Assembly: GCA_017880775.1 (NCBI GenBank)
Contig: JADGRQ010000034.1
Location: forward strand, 1-44,557
From: Burkholderiales bacterium
Lineage (GTDB): Bacteria; Pseudomonadota; Gammaproteobacteria; Burkholderiales; SG8-39
DNA: 44,557 nt
Direction of reading: 5' to 3'
Within the stretch, counting starts at the first letter, position 1. The number at the start of each line of letters is the position of its first letter. The position numbers were made by a program, and so were the translations under genes. Below are positions 7,427 to 15,555 of the stretch, in pieces. The notes beneath the pieces were generated by a model, which did no database searches, was not told the DNA's origin, and was given only the letters and a program-made list of their open reading frames with translations.

Positions 7427-7839
7427 TGTTTGTTATCGATACCAACGTCGTTTCCGAGCTGCGGCGTCCCGGTAAGGCAAATCCAAACGTCCTGGCGTGG
7501 GCTCGCAACACTGCTGTTGCCAGTCTTTTTCTTTCGGCTATCACCGTGCTGGAGCTTGAACTCGGCGCGTTGCAGACTGCACGAAAAGATGCGAAGCAGG
7601 GAGCCGCCTTACGCGTGTGGATAGACGAGCAGGTGTTATTGCAGTTTGATGGACGCATACTGCCGGTGGACACCGTTGTCGCCCGGCGTTGTGCGCGACT
7701 GCATGTGCCCGATCCGCGATCCGAACGGGATGCGTTGATTGCTGCGACCGCGTTGGTGCATGGGATGACGGTCGTAACGCGCAACGTGCGCGATTTTGAG
7801 CGCACGGGCGTGGTGACATTCAATCCGTGGATCGCGTGA
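7426..7839 (+). CDS. VapC/FitB-type PIN-domain toxin
   Basis: Mg2+-dependent ribonuclease toxin of the PIN family; 137 residues from the ATG that overlaps the antitoxin stop. Conserved acidic residues are visible: the N-terminal FVIDTNVVSEL (Asp5), the glutamates in SAITVLELELG, Asp in PRSERDALIAATAL, and the C-terminal TRNVRDFERTGV. The order D...E...D...D is that of active PIN nucleases. FitB-like toxins pair with Phd or AbrB antitoxins. Known PIN toxins cleave tRNA or rRNA; the target of this one cannot be predicted. Confidence 0.93.
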   Translation: MFVIDTNVVSELRRPGKANPNVLAWARNTAVASLFLSAITVLELELGALQTARKDAKQGAALRVWIDEQVLLQFDGRILPVDTVVARRCARLHVPDPRSERDALIAATALVHGMTVVTRNVRDFERTGVVTFNPWIA

Positions 7840-8289
7840 CGCGAACGGCGGGTTACGGCGCAAACTGCGTGCTTGACTCTCTCTGCTAAGATTGCCCGGG
7901 GTAAAATCGCGCTGGGCCGAGGTGATCGGCGCCGAGGGAATCAGGGCCGATTAGCTGGAGCCATGCCTAGCGGGTATACCACGAGGTCGGTACGCACCCT
8001 TTAATTTGACCACCCTGAAAGTTCGGATTGAGCAAGCGCTTCTTTCGGAATCATCATAGTATTTGCGCTAATCGGCGACTGTCTGCTTTCCGCTAGGTTG
8101 ACAGTCTGGGTTCAAGCCGAAGCGGAAGGCCAATCGTCCTCCACTGGCAGTGACAATTGCGAAATTTATTGGTTCGCAGGAATTGTCTGGGAGTGAACTT
8201 GGCAAGAGGATATGATCAACTTCAGTACATAACGATCTCCGGCCATCAAATCTGCGAGGGAATTCGGGGAGGCGCATAAGGAAAGCGCT
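7840..8289. other. Gene-free stretch between vapC and the CHAT gene
   Basis: About 450 nt with no convincing coding sequence. It holds the second copy of the 46-nt Bug 3' end (7908-7953) and then lower-GC sequence leading to the CHAT gene. I see no clear terminator after vapC. An AAGGAAAG ribosome site near 8279-8286 precedes the TTG start of the CHAT gene. Confidence 0.6.
7908..7954 (+). pseudogene. C-terminal remnant of a Bug receptor gene (46-nt repeat, copy B)
   Basis: In frame this reads SRWAEVIGAEGIRAD and TAG, the extreme C-terminus of a Bug receptor. It matches 6335-6380 at 44 of 46 nt; the two changes give one synonymous and one Ala-to-Glu difference. Similarity starts abruptly at 7908. 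The other Bug genes in this window differ strongly at their C-termini, so this is a copy of this particular gene's end or of a very close paralogue. Confidence 0.82.
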
Positions 8290-11142
8290 TTGAGTACTTA
8301 TCGCCCACGACTTTGGTGTCATATTACCGTGCCGTGGGTAACGCTCGTCGCTCTCCTGTGGTGTATGCCGTCTTACGCCACAACCTGGATCGAGCAGGCC
8401 CAGGCTGATCTAACCTGCATCGGGCTCACTGACGCCACCGAACGCGCGCAACTCGATGCGCCGTTCATCCCTGACGCTCCTAACGCCAAGGCCCTCGCGA
8501 ACTATTTCCGCACCGCGCCGATGAACAAGCGTCACGCCCGTTTTCGCCATCTCACGATTCTCGCCGCGATCGCCTGGTGGGCCGACTTGATCAATGACCA
8601 GAGACAGCGTGCTAGCGTCTACCTCACTATTGCGCGGCTCTCCGAGCGCTACTTGGCCGAGGGCGATGACACGCTGTTTCGCCAAGTCGCCCGCTGCGCG
8701 CGCGTGCACCTGATCAGTGCCGTCCTTGAATTGGATTTACCGCAGAGCCCGGACCGATTTGCCTCCGACCTGACGCGTCTCTACGACGAACGACCGCCCG
8801 TGCTTTCCGTGGAGGATTGGCCTCTGCTATTCGCCCTGCGCGAGATTCGCCTCAACCCAGCATCTCGAGATGGCATCGCGCAGCTTGTGACGCGCGCTAC
8901 AGCATTCGCAAATTCGACGCTACAGACGAACCAGACGGCTCGTGCGAGCCGCCTTTACGCCGCCGCGGGCCAGGGATTGCTCGCGCTCGGGCGGTATGAA
9001 AATGCCAAGCAACTGGCCGTTCAGTCGATGGTCGCGACTGGCAAGCCACCAGCGGCTGATGCAGTTTGGCGTGCGTTTCCCACGCTGTACGACTCTTTTG
9101 AAAAAACGAAAGGCCCAGCGGAGGCCGCTGAATTGCAAGCAGCAATCATTAATGCCGCACCCCCATCAGGCCTTGGTGACAGAGAAACTGTCTTCGAGGT
9201 GCTCTTTCGCCTTTCGAAGGCCGCCGAGACAAAGGAGGAGTACGCCGAGATGGGACGGCTCAGCGAAGCAGCATTCAAGGTGTTGGCCGATTTTCGCGGG
9301 CTCCAGCGCAGCTCCATGTCTTTTTACCGATCGGTGCTCAACCAGCAAGCGGCCATACGCCACGTGAACTTGGGAACGCTCGCCCGGCACGACCCAAAGT
9401 TCGCCGTGGAGAACTACTCGACCTACATCGGTATGTACCACACGTTGCTGAAGCAGGCGCAGGCTCAATACGTGGCCGAAGCCCGGGAACAGCTTTTCTT
9501 TCAATACAAAATCGACGTCAGCCTGAACGCGTTAACCGAGTTGTACCCGGCCATGCCGAGCAAGCAGGCGGAAATTGCAGACGTCACCTTCCGACTGGCA
9601 CAGCTGCGCTCCTTTGGCCGCCTGACACTGGCGACCCTCGCTGCCGAACTGGGTCGCGCCAACATCGATTCCAAGTTTCGGTTCAATGTCGAGAGTTTCT
9701 TCACGTTTTCTACGCAGACGGCGGTTTGGCTCAATAAGCTGTTCTCATCTGTCACGTCTGTAGACGGCGCGCAGGCTCCAAGCGGTGAAACGCTCTGGAA
9801 TGCCATCGCCACGCTTGACGTCTTTTACGAAGAGACTTTGAACCAATACGAGCGATTCGTCGCCTTCGTGCGTCAGAAGGCTCCTGGAGTCGGGGAGCTC
9901 ATAACGCCGCGGCCGTTACCCGTGGCCGAATTTCAGCAGCTGCTGCAGAGCGATGAAGCAATTGTGGCCACGCTGGTCACGCCGCAGGACTTGTACGTCT
10001 GGGCTGTAACGCGCAGCGGCGTGACTATGTCACGTTCCCGCATCGGCGAGCGCGAACTCGGCCAGAAGGTAAAGCGGCTGCGCGCAGGACTCGTGCCGAA
10101 TAGCAGTGGCGGAACAACGACCCTACCGCCCTTTGACGCGGCGGCTGCGCACGAGATCTATGGCCTCGTGTTCGAGCCCATAGCCGCTGCGCTCAAGGGG
10201 GTAAACCACGTCATCTGGTACGGTCATGGCCCGCTAGGATCCGTGCCGCCCGCTGTGCTGGTCACCGCGCCGCCGCCTGTCGCGGCGCTGCGTAGGCCCG
10301 AAGACTTCGCTGGAACGAACTTCCTCGTCGACCGGTATGCCGTCTCGACGCTGGCCGATCTGTCATTGTTTCCGTGGCATCGGCGCAGCGCGAAGGCACC
10401 GCTGCACACCAAATCTTTCCTCGGCGTCGGGGGAACGCTACTCGCCATGACCGAACTCGACAAGGCGGCACCGCGCTCACGGTCCAACGAACTGGCAGGG
10501 GGGCTTGATGGCAAGGAGCTGTCCCAACTACCCAAGCTAGAGGAGTCGGTTGACGAGTTGAAAGGCCTGGCCAGCATCCTGGGTGAGAACGGGTCGACGG
10601 TGTGGCTGGGACCAGACGCAAGCGAGCGGCGTTTTGTAGGCGATGGGCTGCTTGGTTTTCAGGTGATTGCCCTCGCAACGCACGGCTTCCTGCCCGGTGA
10701 GGTGCGCGGGTTTTCTGAGCCTGCGCTGCTACTGGCGCTTCCGAGCGAACCCGATGGCCGCTTTGACGGTATTTTGACCAGTCGGGAAATTGCGAGTCTT
10801 AAGCTCGACGCGGACCTCGTCATTCTGTCCGCCTGCAATACCGCGAGCGCGGATGGGCGGCCACGCGCCGAAACATTTACCGGCCTCACGCAGGCCTTCT
10901 TCACGGCTGGCGCAAGATCGCTGATGGTCAGTCACTGGCCGGTCATTTCCGGAGCTGCCGTCCAGTTATCCGTCGGGACCGTCGAACGCGCCCGCAAGGA
11001 GGGTCTGCCGCTGGCGCGAAGCTTGCAACTGTCGATGCAGGCATTGCGCAAAGCCGGCGCATCAAGCGAGCTCGAGGCACATCCATCCTACTGGGGTCCG
11101 TTTGTCATTGTCGGTGACGGACGACGCTCTTTACGGCCTTGA
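8290..11142 (+). CDS. Exported CHAT-domain (caspase-like) protease
   Basis: Clan CD cysteine protease domain of the CHAT family (Caspase HetF Associated with TPRs); 950 residues. The TTG start is supported by AAGGAAAG just upstream. Residues ~13-31 form a hydrophobic export segment ending PSYATTW. Residues ~35-535 are alpha-helical and probably TPR-like. The CHAT domain covers ~545-945: the IVATLVTPQDLYVWAV strand, VIWYGHGPLGSVPPAVL, catalytic His798 in IALATHGFLPGE, catalytic Cys849 in VILSACNTAS, then GLTQAFFTAGARSLMVSHWPV and a YWGPFVIVGDG end. Both catalytic residues are intact. It converges on the FecR-like/CHASE2 pair with 38 nt between stop codons. The substrate is unknown; the signal points to the periplasm or outer surface. 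Confidence 0.9.
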   Translation: MSTYRPRLWCHITVPWVTLVALLWCMPSYATTWIEQAQADLTCIGLTDATERAQLDAPFIPDAPNAKALANYFRTAPMNKRHARFRHLTILAAIAWWADLINDQRQRASVYLTIARLSERYLAEGDDTLFRQVARCARVHLISAVLELDLPQSPDRFASDLTRLYDERPPVLSVEDWPLLFALREIRLNPASRDGIAQLVTRATAFANSTLQTNQTARASRLYAAAGQGLLALGRYENAKQLAVQSMVATGKPPAADAVWRAFPTLYDSFEKTKGPAEAAELQAAIINAAPPSGLGDRETVFEVLFRLSKAAETKEEYAEMGRLSEAAFKVLADFRGLQRSSMSFYRSVLNQQAAIRHVNLGTLARHDPKFAVENYSTYIGMYHTLLKQAQAQYVAEAREQLFFQYKIDVSLNALTELYPAMPSKQAEIADVTFRLAQLRSFGRLTLATLAAELGRANIDSKFRFNVESFFTFSTQTAVWLNKLFSSVTSVDGAQAPSGETLWNAIATLDVFYEETLNQYERFVAFVRQKAPGVGELITPRPLPVAEFQQLLQSDEAIVATLVTPQDLYVWAVTRSGVTMSRSRIGERELGQKVKRLRAGLVPNSSGGTTTLPPFDAAAAHEIYGLVFEPIAAALKGVNHVIWYGHGPLGSVPPAVLVTAPPPVAALRRPEDFAGTNFLVDRYAVSTLADLSLFPWHRRSAKAPLHTKSFLGVGGTLLAMTELDKAAPRSRSNELAGGLDGKELSQLPKLEESVDELKGLASILGENGSTVWLGPDASERRFVGDGLLGFQVIALATHGFLPGEVRGFSEPALLLALPSEPDGRFDGILTSREIASLKLDADLVILSACNTASADGRPRAETFTGLTQAFFTAGARSLMVSHWPVISGAAVQLSVGTVERARKEGLPLARSLQLSMQALRKAGASSELEAHPSYWGPFVIVGDGRRSLRP

Positions 11143-11180
11143 GGTTCACGCGGTCCCGGAGGTGGCCAGTTGGCGCGGGA

Positions 11181-12074
11181 CTACCGCGCTGTCCATCGTC
11201 CCCACAGTACGCCGTCACCGATGGCGCCCGCCAGAGGATCCCCCTCCCGAATCAGTGGCCGTAAGCGTTCGAAACTCTCCATTCGCCATCGACCTCCGAC
11301 CTGGTCCGCTATCCAGACAGCCTGTGCGATGACGCCGAGGACTGTGATGTCCTCCGCGAGTTCGGCCGGCACGGTTGGGCCTTGGCTTACGGCCTCAAGC
11401 GTAGCCTCGAACTGGGCGCCAGTCGCGTCTCTGATCGCTACGGTGTAACGCCCGACGGATAACGGCACGTTGTCGAGGCGTACCTGCCGCACGGCAATGG
11501 ACTCGCGCAGGACTACGATCCCGCCGTTCGAGCGCACCGACACAGCAAAAGGCTCGCACCCACCTCGCCACGCGAGCGGCACATCGCGCTTGCCGGCGAC
11601 AATGCGCGCCCCACCGGCAAGGATCGGTACATCGATCGGCGCGACTGTCTTCCCGGCGCCACCGCATGCTTCCCCACCACGCGATGCAGCGGTACCTGCA
11701 AGCCGGTACTCGTCGTCGAATAGCGCCGGGATGGAAGAAAAGATGCTCAACCATTTGCCGCGCGGCGCGACGCTCGGGACATCGAAAGTTCCGGGTCCTT
11801 GGACGCTCCAAGTCTTGTCGTCGGCGAGATGCAGTTGCAACGAGCTTCCGGCCGGTAAGCTGATTCGATCGCCGGCCATGGCGACGGTACCAATCCGGAC
11901 CGGCACTTGCTGTTGTCCCTGCGACCGAGCAAAAACGAATCGCCCTGCGGCGGGCCGATACTCGGCTACGACCCCGACGCTCTGCCTGCTATCCGCGGCG
12001 CCCGCCTCAAATGGGAAAAGCGAGTAGAGAATTGCCGCCACCCCTGCAAGTCCGATCCATCGAGCGTCGATCAT
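11181..12074 (-). CDS. Secreted FecR-like protein
   Basis: Probable periplasmic protein of 297 residues. A signal peptide (LAGVAAILYSLFPFEAGA) is followed by a ~90-residue beta-rich segment with RIGTVAMAGDRISLPAGSSLQLHLADD and WSVQGPGTFDVPS, which resembles the FecR domain. A second beta-rich half (~150-240) has LAWRGGCEPFAVSVRS and SVGRYTVAIRDATG, Ig-like in character. Its start overlaps the CHASE2 stop by ATGA, so the two are co-translated. In ferric-citrate systems FecR passes an outer signal inward, but here there is no transmembrane anti-sigma segment or sigma factor. A structural or ligand-binding role beside the CHASE2 sensor is inference. Confidence 0.65.
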   Translation of the reverse strand: MIDARWIGLAGVAAILYSLFPFEAGAADSRQSVGVVAEYRPAAGRFVFARSQGQQQVPVRIGTVAMAGDRISLPAGSSLQLHLADDKTWSVQGPGTFDVPSVAPRGKWLSIFSSIPALFDDEYRLAGTAASRGGEACGGAGKTVAPIDVPILAGGARIVAGKRDVPLAWRGGCEPFAVSVRSNGGIVVLRESIAVRQVRLDNVPLSVGRYTVAIRDATGAQFEATLEAVSQGPTVPAELAEDITVLGVIAQAVWIADQVGGRWRMESFERLRPLIREGDPLAGAIGDGVLWGRWTAR

Positions 12075-13498
12075 GATTGCCTCTTCGCGGTTCGTTTCTT
12101 GCCAAGGCTTCGAGGCCCGCAGAGCTTGGTCAGCACAGTCCGCAACCCACTCTCCTTTTTCCAGCCCTCGATCCAGTCCGCGCCTAACTGCCGGCAGTCC
12201 TCGGTGAGCATGGCCCGTCCCCCTCGATTCGTTTTCCAGTCGGCGATCAGGTCGAACACGGCCTGAACCGTTTTATATTGCAGAATTAGCAGCAGCGACA
12301 TTTCGACCGCCTCGAATACCCGGAAGTAATCGCATAATCCAACCAGAGTCGCGACGAATACCAATCCACCGAGAGCCGATAGCAGGATTGCCACGATTAC
12401 GCGGAAACACCACATCAGCCCCGCGAACATGACGAATGCAAAGAGGGCGGCGGCCCGCAGCGCCATCTCGGCCTGTGGTCCGGTGGTCACCCTGAGTGGT
12501 GCGAACCGGACCGTGTTGGCGATCAGTTCGACCCCTGGCAGGACGCCGCTCGGGGTCAACCAGACATCGCGGGATCCGGAATTGACTGCGCCGATGAAGA
12601 CCACACGATCGCCGAACAGCGCGGCGTCGTCACGGTCCAAGTCCTGGTTGAGCAACGCCGAGGCCTCCACCCACTGTGCGTCGGCCATCATCGCATGTCG
12701 TTGCGGACCGGTCAGGCGCGGGCCAACCAGCAGCAGCTGGCCGGGTGCGTCGTCTTCGCGCTGGCAGGAACGGCGCAGCGGCGGCGGTTTCGGCCGCTCC
12801 ATGCCCGGCGGGAGGTGGCGGTTGGCGAGCACGGCCGCCAGCCGGACCGTAACCGACGGTAACAATAGCGTCGCATTGTCAGTGCACACCTCCAACCAAT
12901 CGGCCCACTGTCGAACGGCACCGCCTTTGTCCGTCTCAAAGCTGGCGTGCGCCCAAGAGAGACGGGGGTTGCCGTCGAAAATGTCATCCAATGGGCTCGT
13001 CGCGGCCCGTCGGCGCGTGTCGCTGACACCGGGCTCGATCCGTTTGGGGAAAATTAACGGGGCCGAGCCTTTGTAGTCCTGCAGAAATTTGCGCAGGTCG
13101 CCCAGACCGTTCCCGTCGCCTCCCGACAGATCAATATCCACCACGATGGCGGCCGGATTGCTTCGTGTTGTTATGGTAGCCAGCATCCCGACCAGGGCGG
13201 CGCGCGGTGTGATTGCTGGCGAGCCCCAAGCTTGATAGGTGGCTTCGCCGATCTCCACCATCGAGATCGGAACCGTATTATGCGAATCGAACCATCCCAG
13301 TGATACGGTTCGCAGCGCCCAGTCGAGCTCGAAAGGGGCATGCGCCAGAAACCCGAGCGGCTTCAAAACGGTGTTGCTGCCGAACGCAATCAACGCAATC
13401 GCGAAAACCAGCGCCAGCGTCACAGCGCGAATCGATTTATGGCGGTCATGGGGTCGCACCGCGAGCGAAACCAAAAACCAATTGAGAACGTTCTTCAC
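12071..13498 (-). CDS. CHASE2-domain membrane sensor without output domain
   Basis: Membrane protein of 475 residues (GTG start with AAGG 9 nt upstream). One transmembrane helix at ~23-42, a large periplasmic CHASE2 domain (~45-340) and two or three helices at ~345-407, then a ~70-residue basic cytoplasmic tail. CHASE2 hallmarks are AAIVVDIDLSGGDG (~117-129) and the C-terminal block DRVVFIGAVNSGSRD, VWLTPSGVLPGVELIANTV (~297-330). CHASE2 normally senses an outside signal for a histidine kinase, cyclase or Ser/Thr kinase fused at the C-terminus; none is present here. It is coupled to the FecR-like gene and faces the CHAT protease, so the output may be carried by those partners. Confidence 0.88.
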   Translation of the reverse strand: MKNVLNWFLVSLAVRPHDRHKSIRAVTLALVFAIALIAFGSNTVLKPLGFLAHAPFELDWALRTVSLGWFDSHNTVPISMVEIGEATYQAWGSPAITPRAALVGMLATITTRSNPAAIVVDIDLSGGDGNGLGDLRKFLQDYKGSAPLIFPKRIEPGVSDTRRRAATSPLDDIFDGNPRLSWAHASFETDKGGAVRQWADWLEVCTDNATLLLPSVTVRLAAVLANRHLPPGMERPKPPPLRRSCQREDDAPGQLLLVGPRLTGPQRHAMMADAQWVEASALLNQDLDRDDAALFGDRVVFIGAVNSGSRDVWLTPSGVLPGVELIANTVRFAPLRVTTGPQAEMALRAAALFAFVMFAGLMWCFRVIVAILLSALGGLVFVATLVGLCDYFRVFEAVEMSLLLILQYKTVQAVFDLIADWKTNRGGRAMLTEDCRQLGADWIEGWKKESGLRTVLTKLCGPRSLGKKRTAKRQS

Positions 13499-13696
13499 GC
13501 AGTCAACCTTAGGTACCGTGCCCGGGTGCTCGCCGCGCTATCGGGGGTCTGCCCATAGGCTGCGGGATGCATCGGAACAAATTCCGGAATACGACGCCCC
13601 CCGTTCCTCAAGGGGATTGCCGCTACGTTAGAGGTAGCGCGGGCTACATACGCGCGCCCTTTAGCGCCATTCTTCGTACACGGCAGACTGCGCCGC

Positions 13697-14506
13697 TTAC
13701 TTGGATACCCCACCGCCGAAATCGATTCCTTTCGTTGGCGCTCCTTTTTGAATGGTCTGTTGATTTTCGCTGAATCTTCGGCTTGCGTCCCTCTGGAGCG
13801 CATGCCATAAGAATTGAAAGCTGATCGATTGTTCACTCAGGTTGACCAGTAAACTTGGCGCAAGGTTGTGCTCATTTCGTTGTGCCGTCGGTGCTCGTTG
13901 AAGAGCCGCCACGGAGTTGAGTGGGCTCTCCTTGAACTGGAGGCTAAATTGATGGCGTGAGGCGTCCCCAAGTTCTTGAAAGGGTGTTCCGTACTTCGCG
14001 ATGATTTGCTCTCTGAGCTTTTCGGTCTCAAATCGACCTTCGCCTGGCTTATATGACTGGGTAAATACAATTCCTTCCACAATGAATGCTCCACTCGGGT
14101 CAGGGCAGCACTGCAACACACTGATGAACATTCCGGGGCGCTTTCTGAATTCCTTCTTAACCGAGTCGCTTCCCGCACCCTCCCACCCGTTCGACAAGAG
14201 CATTGTTTCCGCTTCTTTGATGCGCATTCCCAGATTGACACCTTGAATACCCGTGAACCTTTGCGGTGGACGGGATGCAGTCCACGCCTCGCTTGAGCTT
14301 CCGCCGCTTGGTACGGGCGCCTTCGATGCCCCGAGTCTGCTGACTTCGGATGGTGGCTGGTTTTTCTGCCCGGGGAAAGTTTGTGCTAATTGCACAACGT
14401 CCCCGCCCTTATTTTGGCTGTTGATCGCGGTCTGCGCATGCGAAGCACTGGGAATCTCGATCCAGAAGGCTATCGCAAGAAAATAAAACCTAGTCACTGA
14501 TCTCAT
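13697..14506 (-). CDS. Exported protein of unknown function
   Basis: 269 residues from ATG 14506, which is preceded by a strong GGGAGGGGAG ribosome site; an open frame continues upstream but without such support. A signal peptide (RSVTRFYFLAIAFWIEIPSA, ending SHAQ) is followed by a low-complexity Ser/Pro/Gln region to ~85, then a compact domain starting GIQGVNLGMRIKEAETMLLSNGW. That opening resembles small periplasmic domains with a 'G...G.s..ea...L...G' start, but I cannot name the family. A CC pair (VLQCCPDPSG) could form or bridge disulfides. Base composition is lower in GC than the flanking catabolic genes. It is transcribed in the same direction as, and about 200 nt upstream of, the CHASE2 gene. 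Confidence 0.7.
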   Translation of the reverse strand: MRSVTRFYFLAIAFWIEIPSASHAQTAINSQNKGGDVVQLAQTFPGQKNQPPSEVSRLGASKAPVPSGGSSSEAWTASRPPQRFTGIQGVNLGMRIKEAETMLLSNGWEGAGSDSVKKEFRKRPGMFISVLQCCPDPSGAFIVEGIVFTQSYKPGEGRFETEKLREQIIAKYGTPFQELGDASRHQFSLQFKESPLNSVAALQRAPTAQRNEHNLAPSLLVNLSEQSISFQFLWHALQRDASRRFSENQQTIQKGAPTKGIDFGGGVSK

Positions 14507-14957
14507 AATTCTCCCCTCCCTAGGCGTCGTGCTTGTGGCGGCCGCTCCTCTTCCCGTGATCCTCAAATGCTTCTGCGAGTGTGCGCGCCCCACACCCTTC
14601 GCGCAACCTCCTTTGGTCGAGTACCCCATGAGGGTACTCGTCCGGTGACGGCTGCACGGATTTGCGCGGCTCCACATGGTGATCGACAGCATGAAGTTCT
14701 CTTACGGGTTCGAATTTCATCAATAACATTCGGGTCGTCGTCAACCGACACGCAAGGCCGTCGGAGGATCAACTCGTGCACACGAGATTCGCGAATGATT
14801 CCCAATCCCGGTGACCACTCGGTTGTGCGCGGAGTATCGCTTTCAAACTTCGCTTTCTAATACCCCCGAACCGGAGTAACGTCGTCTTCGAGAAGAGTTA
14901 CGCGAAGCCAAAATTGGTAGGTCAGATCGAAGATTGACACTAACCAGGTAGGGGGTT
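14507..14957. other. Gene-free divergent region with hairpin
   Basis: About 450 nt between two divergent exported-protein genes. Short open frames exist on both strands but have no ribosome sites, signal peptides or recognisable motifs. The clearest structure is a perfect inverted repeat at 14618-14640. Promoters for both neighbours are expected here, but I could not fix a convincing -35/-10 pair. Confidence 0.5.
14618..14640. repeat. Perfect 9-bp inverted repeat (hairpin or operator)
   Basis: Arms CGAGTACCC (14618-14626) and GGGTACTCG (14632-14640) enclose the 5-nt loop CATGA. No T-run follows on either strand, so it is not a normal intrinsic terminator. Its place in a divergent intergenic region fits an operator or an RNA hairpin. 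Confidence 0.6.
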
Positions 14958-15530
14958 ATGAAGATGGGTTCAACCATTACTGATTTCCTTCCATCACGCC
15001 ACGCCGTGATCAATGCGCTCCGTAGCTCGGCCGCTGGCGTTCTGTTCTTGAGCTTGGCTATTCCTACTGGTGTCCGCGCACAGGGTGCGACATATTCCGT
15101 TTCTGGTCTGATTGCGCAAACCGGTCGGCCCATGGCAGGGAATTCTCTGTCCAAGGTTAAGCTCAAGGACACGTTCTGTGTTTCGTTCACGCTCGCCCGA
15201 TCGCAGACTAAGCCGGGAAGGGTGTCAGGTACCGCGATTAATAGCGTCGTAGTCAAGGTTGGTGGCGAGACGTATCAATTCGAGGTAACAAAGAACAATA
15301 ATCCCCGTAATAACTATTTGACCCTAGTTGACGACGGAAAAAAGATCCTAGTAATCGAGACGGCAAGTGCATTTCATCAGGCTATCAAGAAGACCGATCA
15401 AAATTATGTAGTAACGATCGATGACAGCCGTCAAAGAGGTAGAGATCTGGGCTTCTGGTACAAGGAAAAAAACCAAACGGACGATACCTGGGTGAAAGGC
15501 CACATTGCGGCCTACGGTGCTGGTTGTTGA
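14958..15530 (+). CDS. Exported protein of unknown function, first of three
   Basis: 190 residues; ATG with GTAGGGGG just upstream. The hydrophobic signal segment lies at ~20-40 (AAGVLFLSLAIPTGVRAQG), giving a mature beta-rich protein starting ATYSVSGLI. It has paired features such as TFCVSFTL and a C-terminal AAYGAGC, so Cys residues near both ends may form a disulfide. The opening strand pattern 'YSVSGLI...V...D.F.VSFTL' recalls PEP-CTERM-associated exported proteins of betaproteobacteria, but no PEP-CTERM motif is present and I do not assign a family. It heads a short plus-strand run of three exported proteins in lower-GC DNA. Confidence 0.7.
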   Translation: MKMGSTITDFLPSRHAVINALRSSAAGVLFLSLAIPTGVRAQGATYSVSGLIAQTGRPMAGNSLSKVKLKDTFCVSFTLARSQTKPGRVSGTAINSVVVKVGGETYQFEVTKNNNPRNNYLTLVDDGKKILVIETASAFHQAIKKTDQNYVVTIDDSRQRGRDLGFWYKEKNQTDDTWVKGHIAAYGAGC

Positions 15531-15555
15531 CGGTGTGTGAATAGTATCGGCGAAC

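Noticed and set aside
11150-11187. Imperfect hairpin between the CHAT and FecR-like genes (GCGGTCCCG with CGGGAC, TA, CCGC)
   Set aside because: It has a 2-nt bulge, no T-run on either strand, and overlaps the end of the FecR-like coding region, so I did not call it a terminator.
14520-14860. Three overlapping short open frames in the divergent intergenic region
   Set aside because: No ribosome sites, no motifs, and Arg/Ser-rich composition on both strands.
14934-14961. TTGACA-like -35 with TTATGA before the first exported-protein gene
   Set aside because: The -10 would lie on the start codon and give a transcript that lacks it; the GTAGGGGG ribosome site would be lost.
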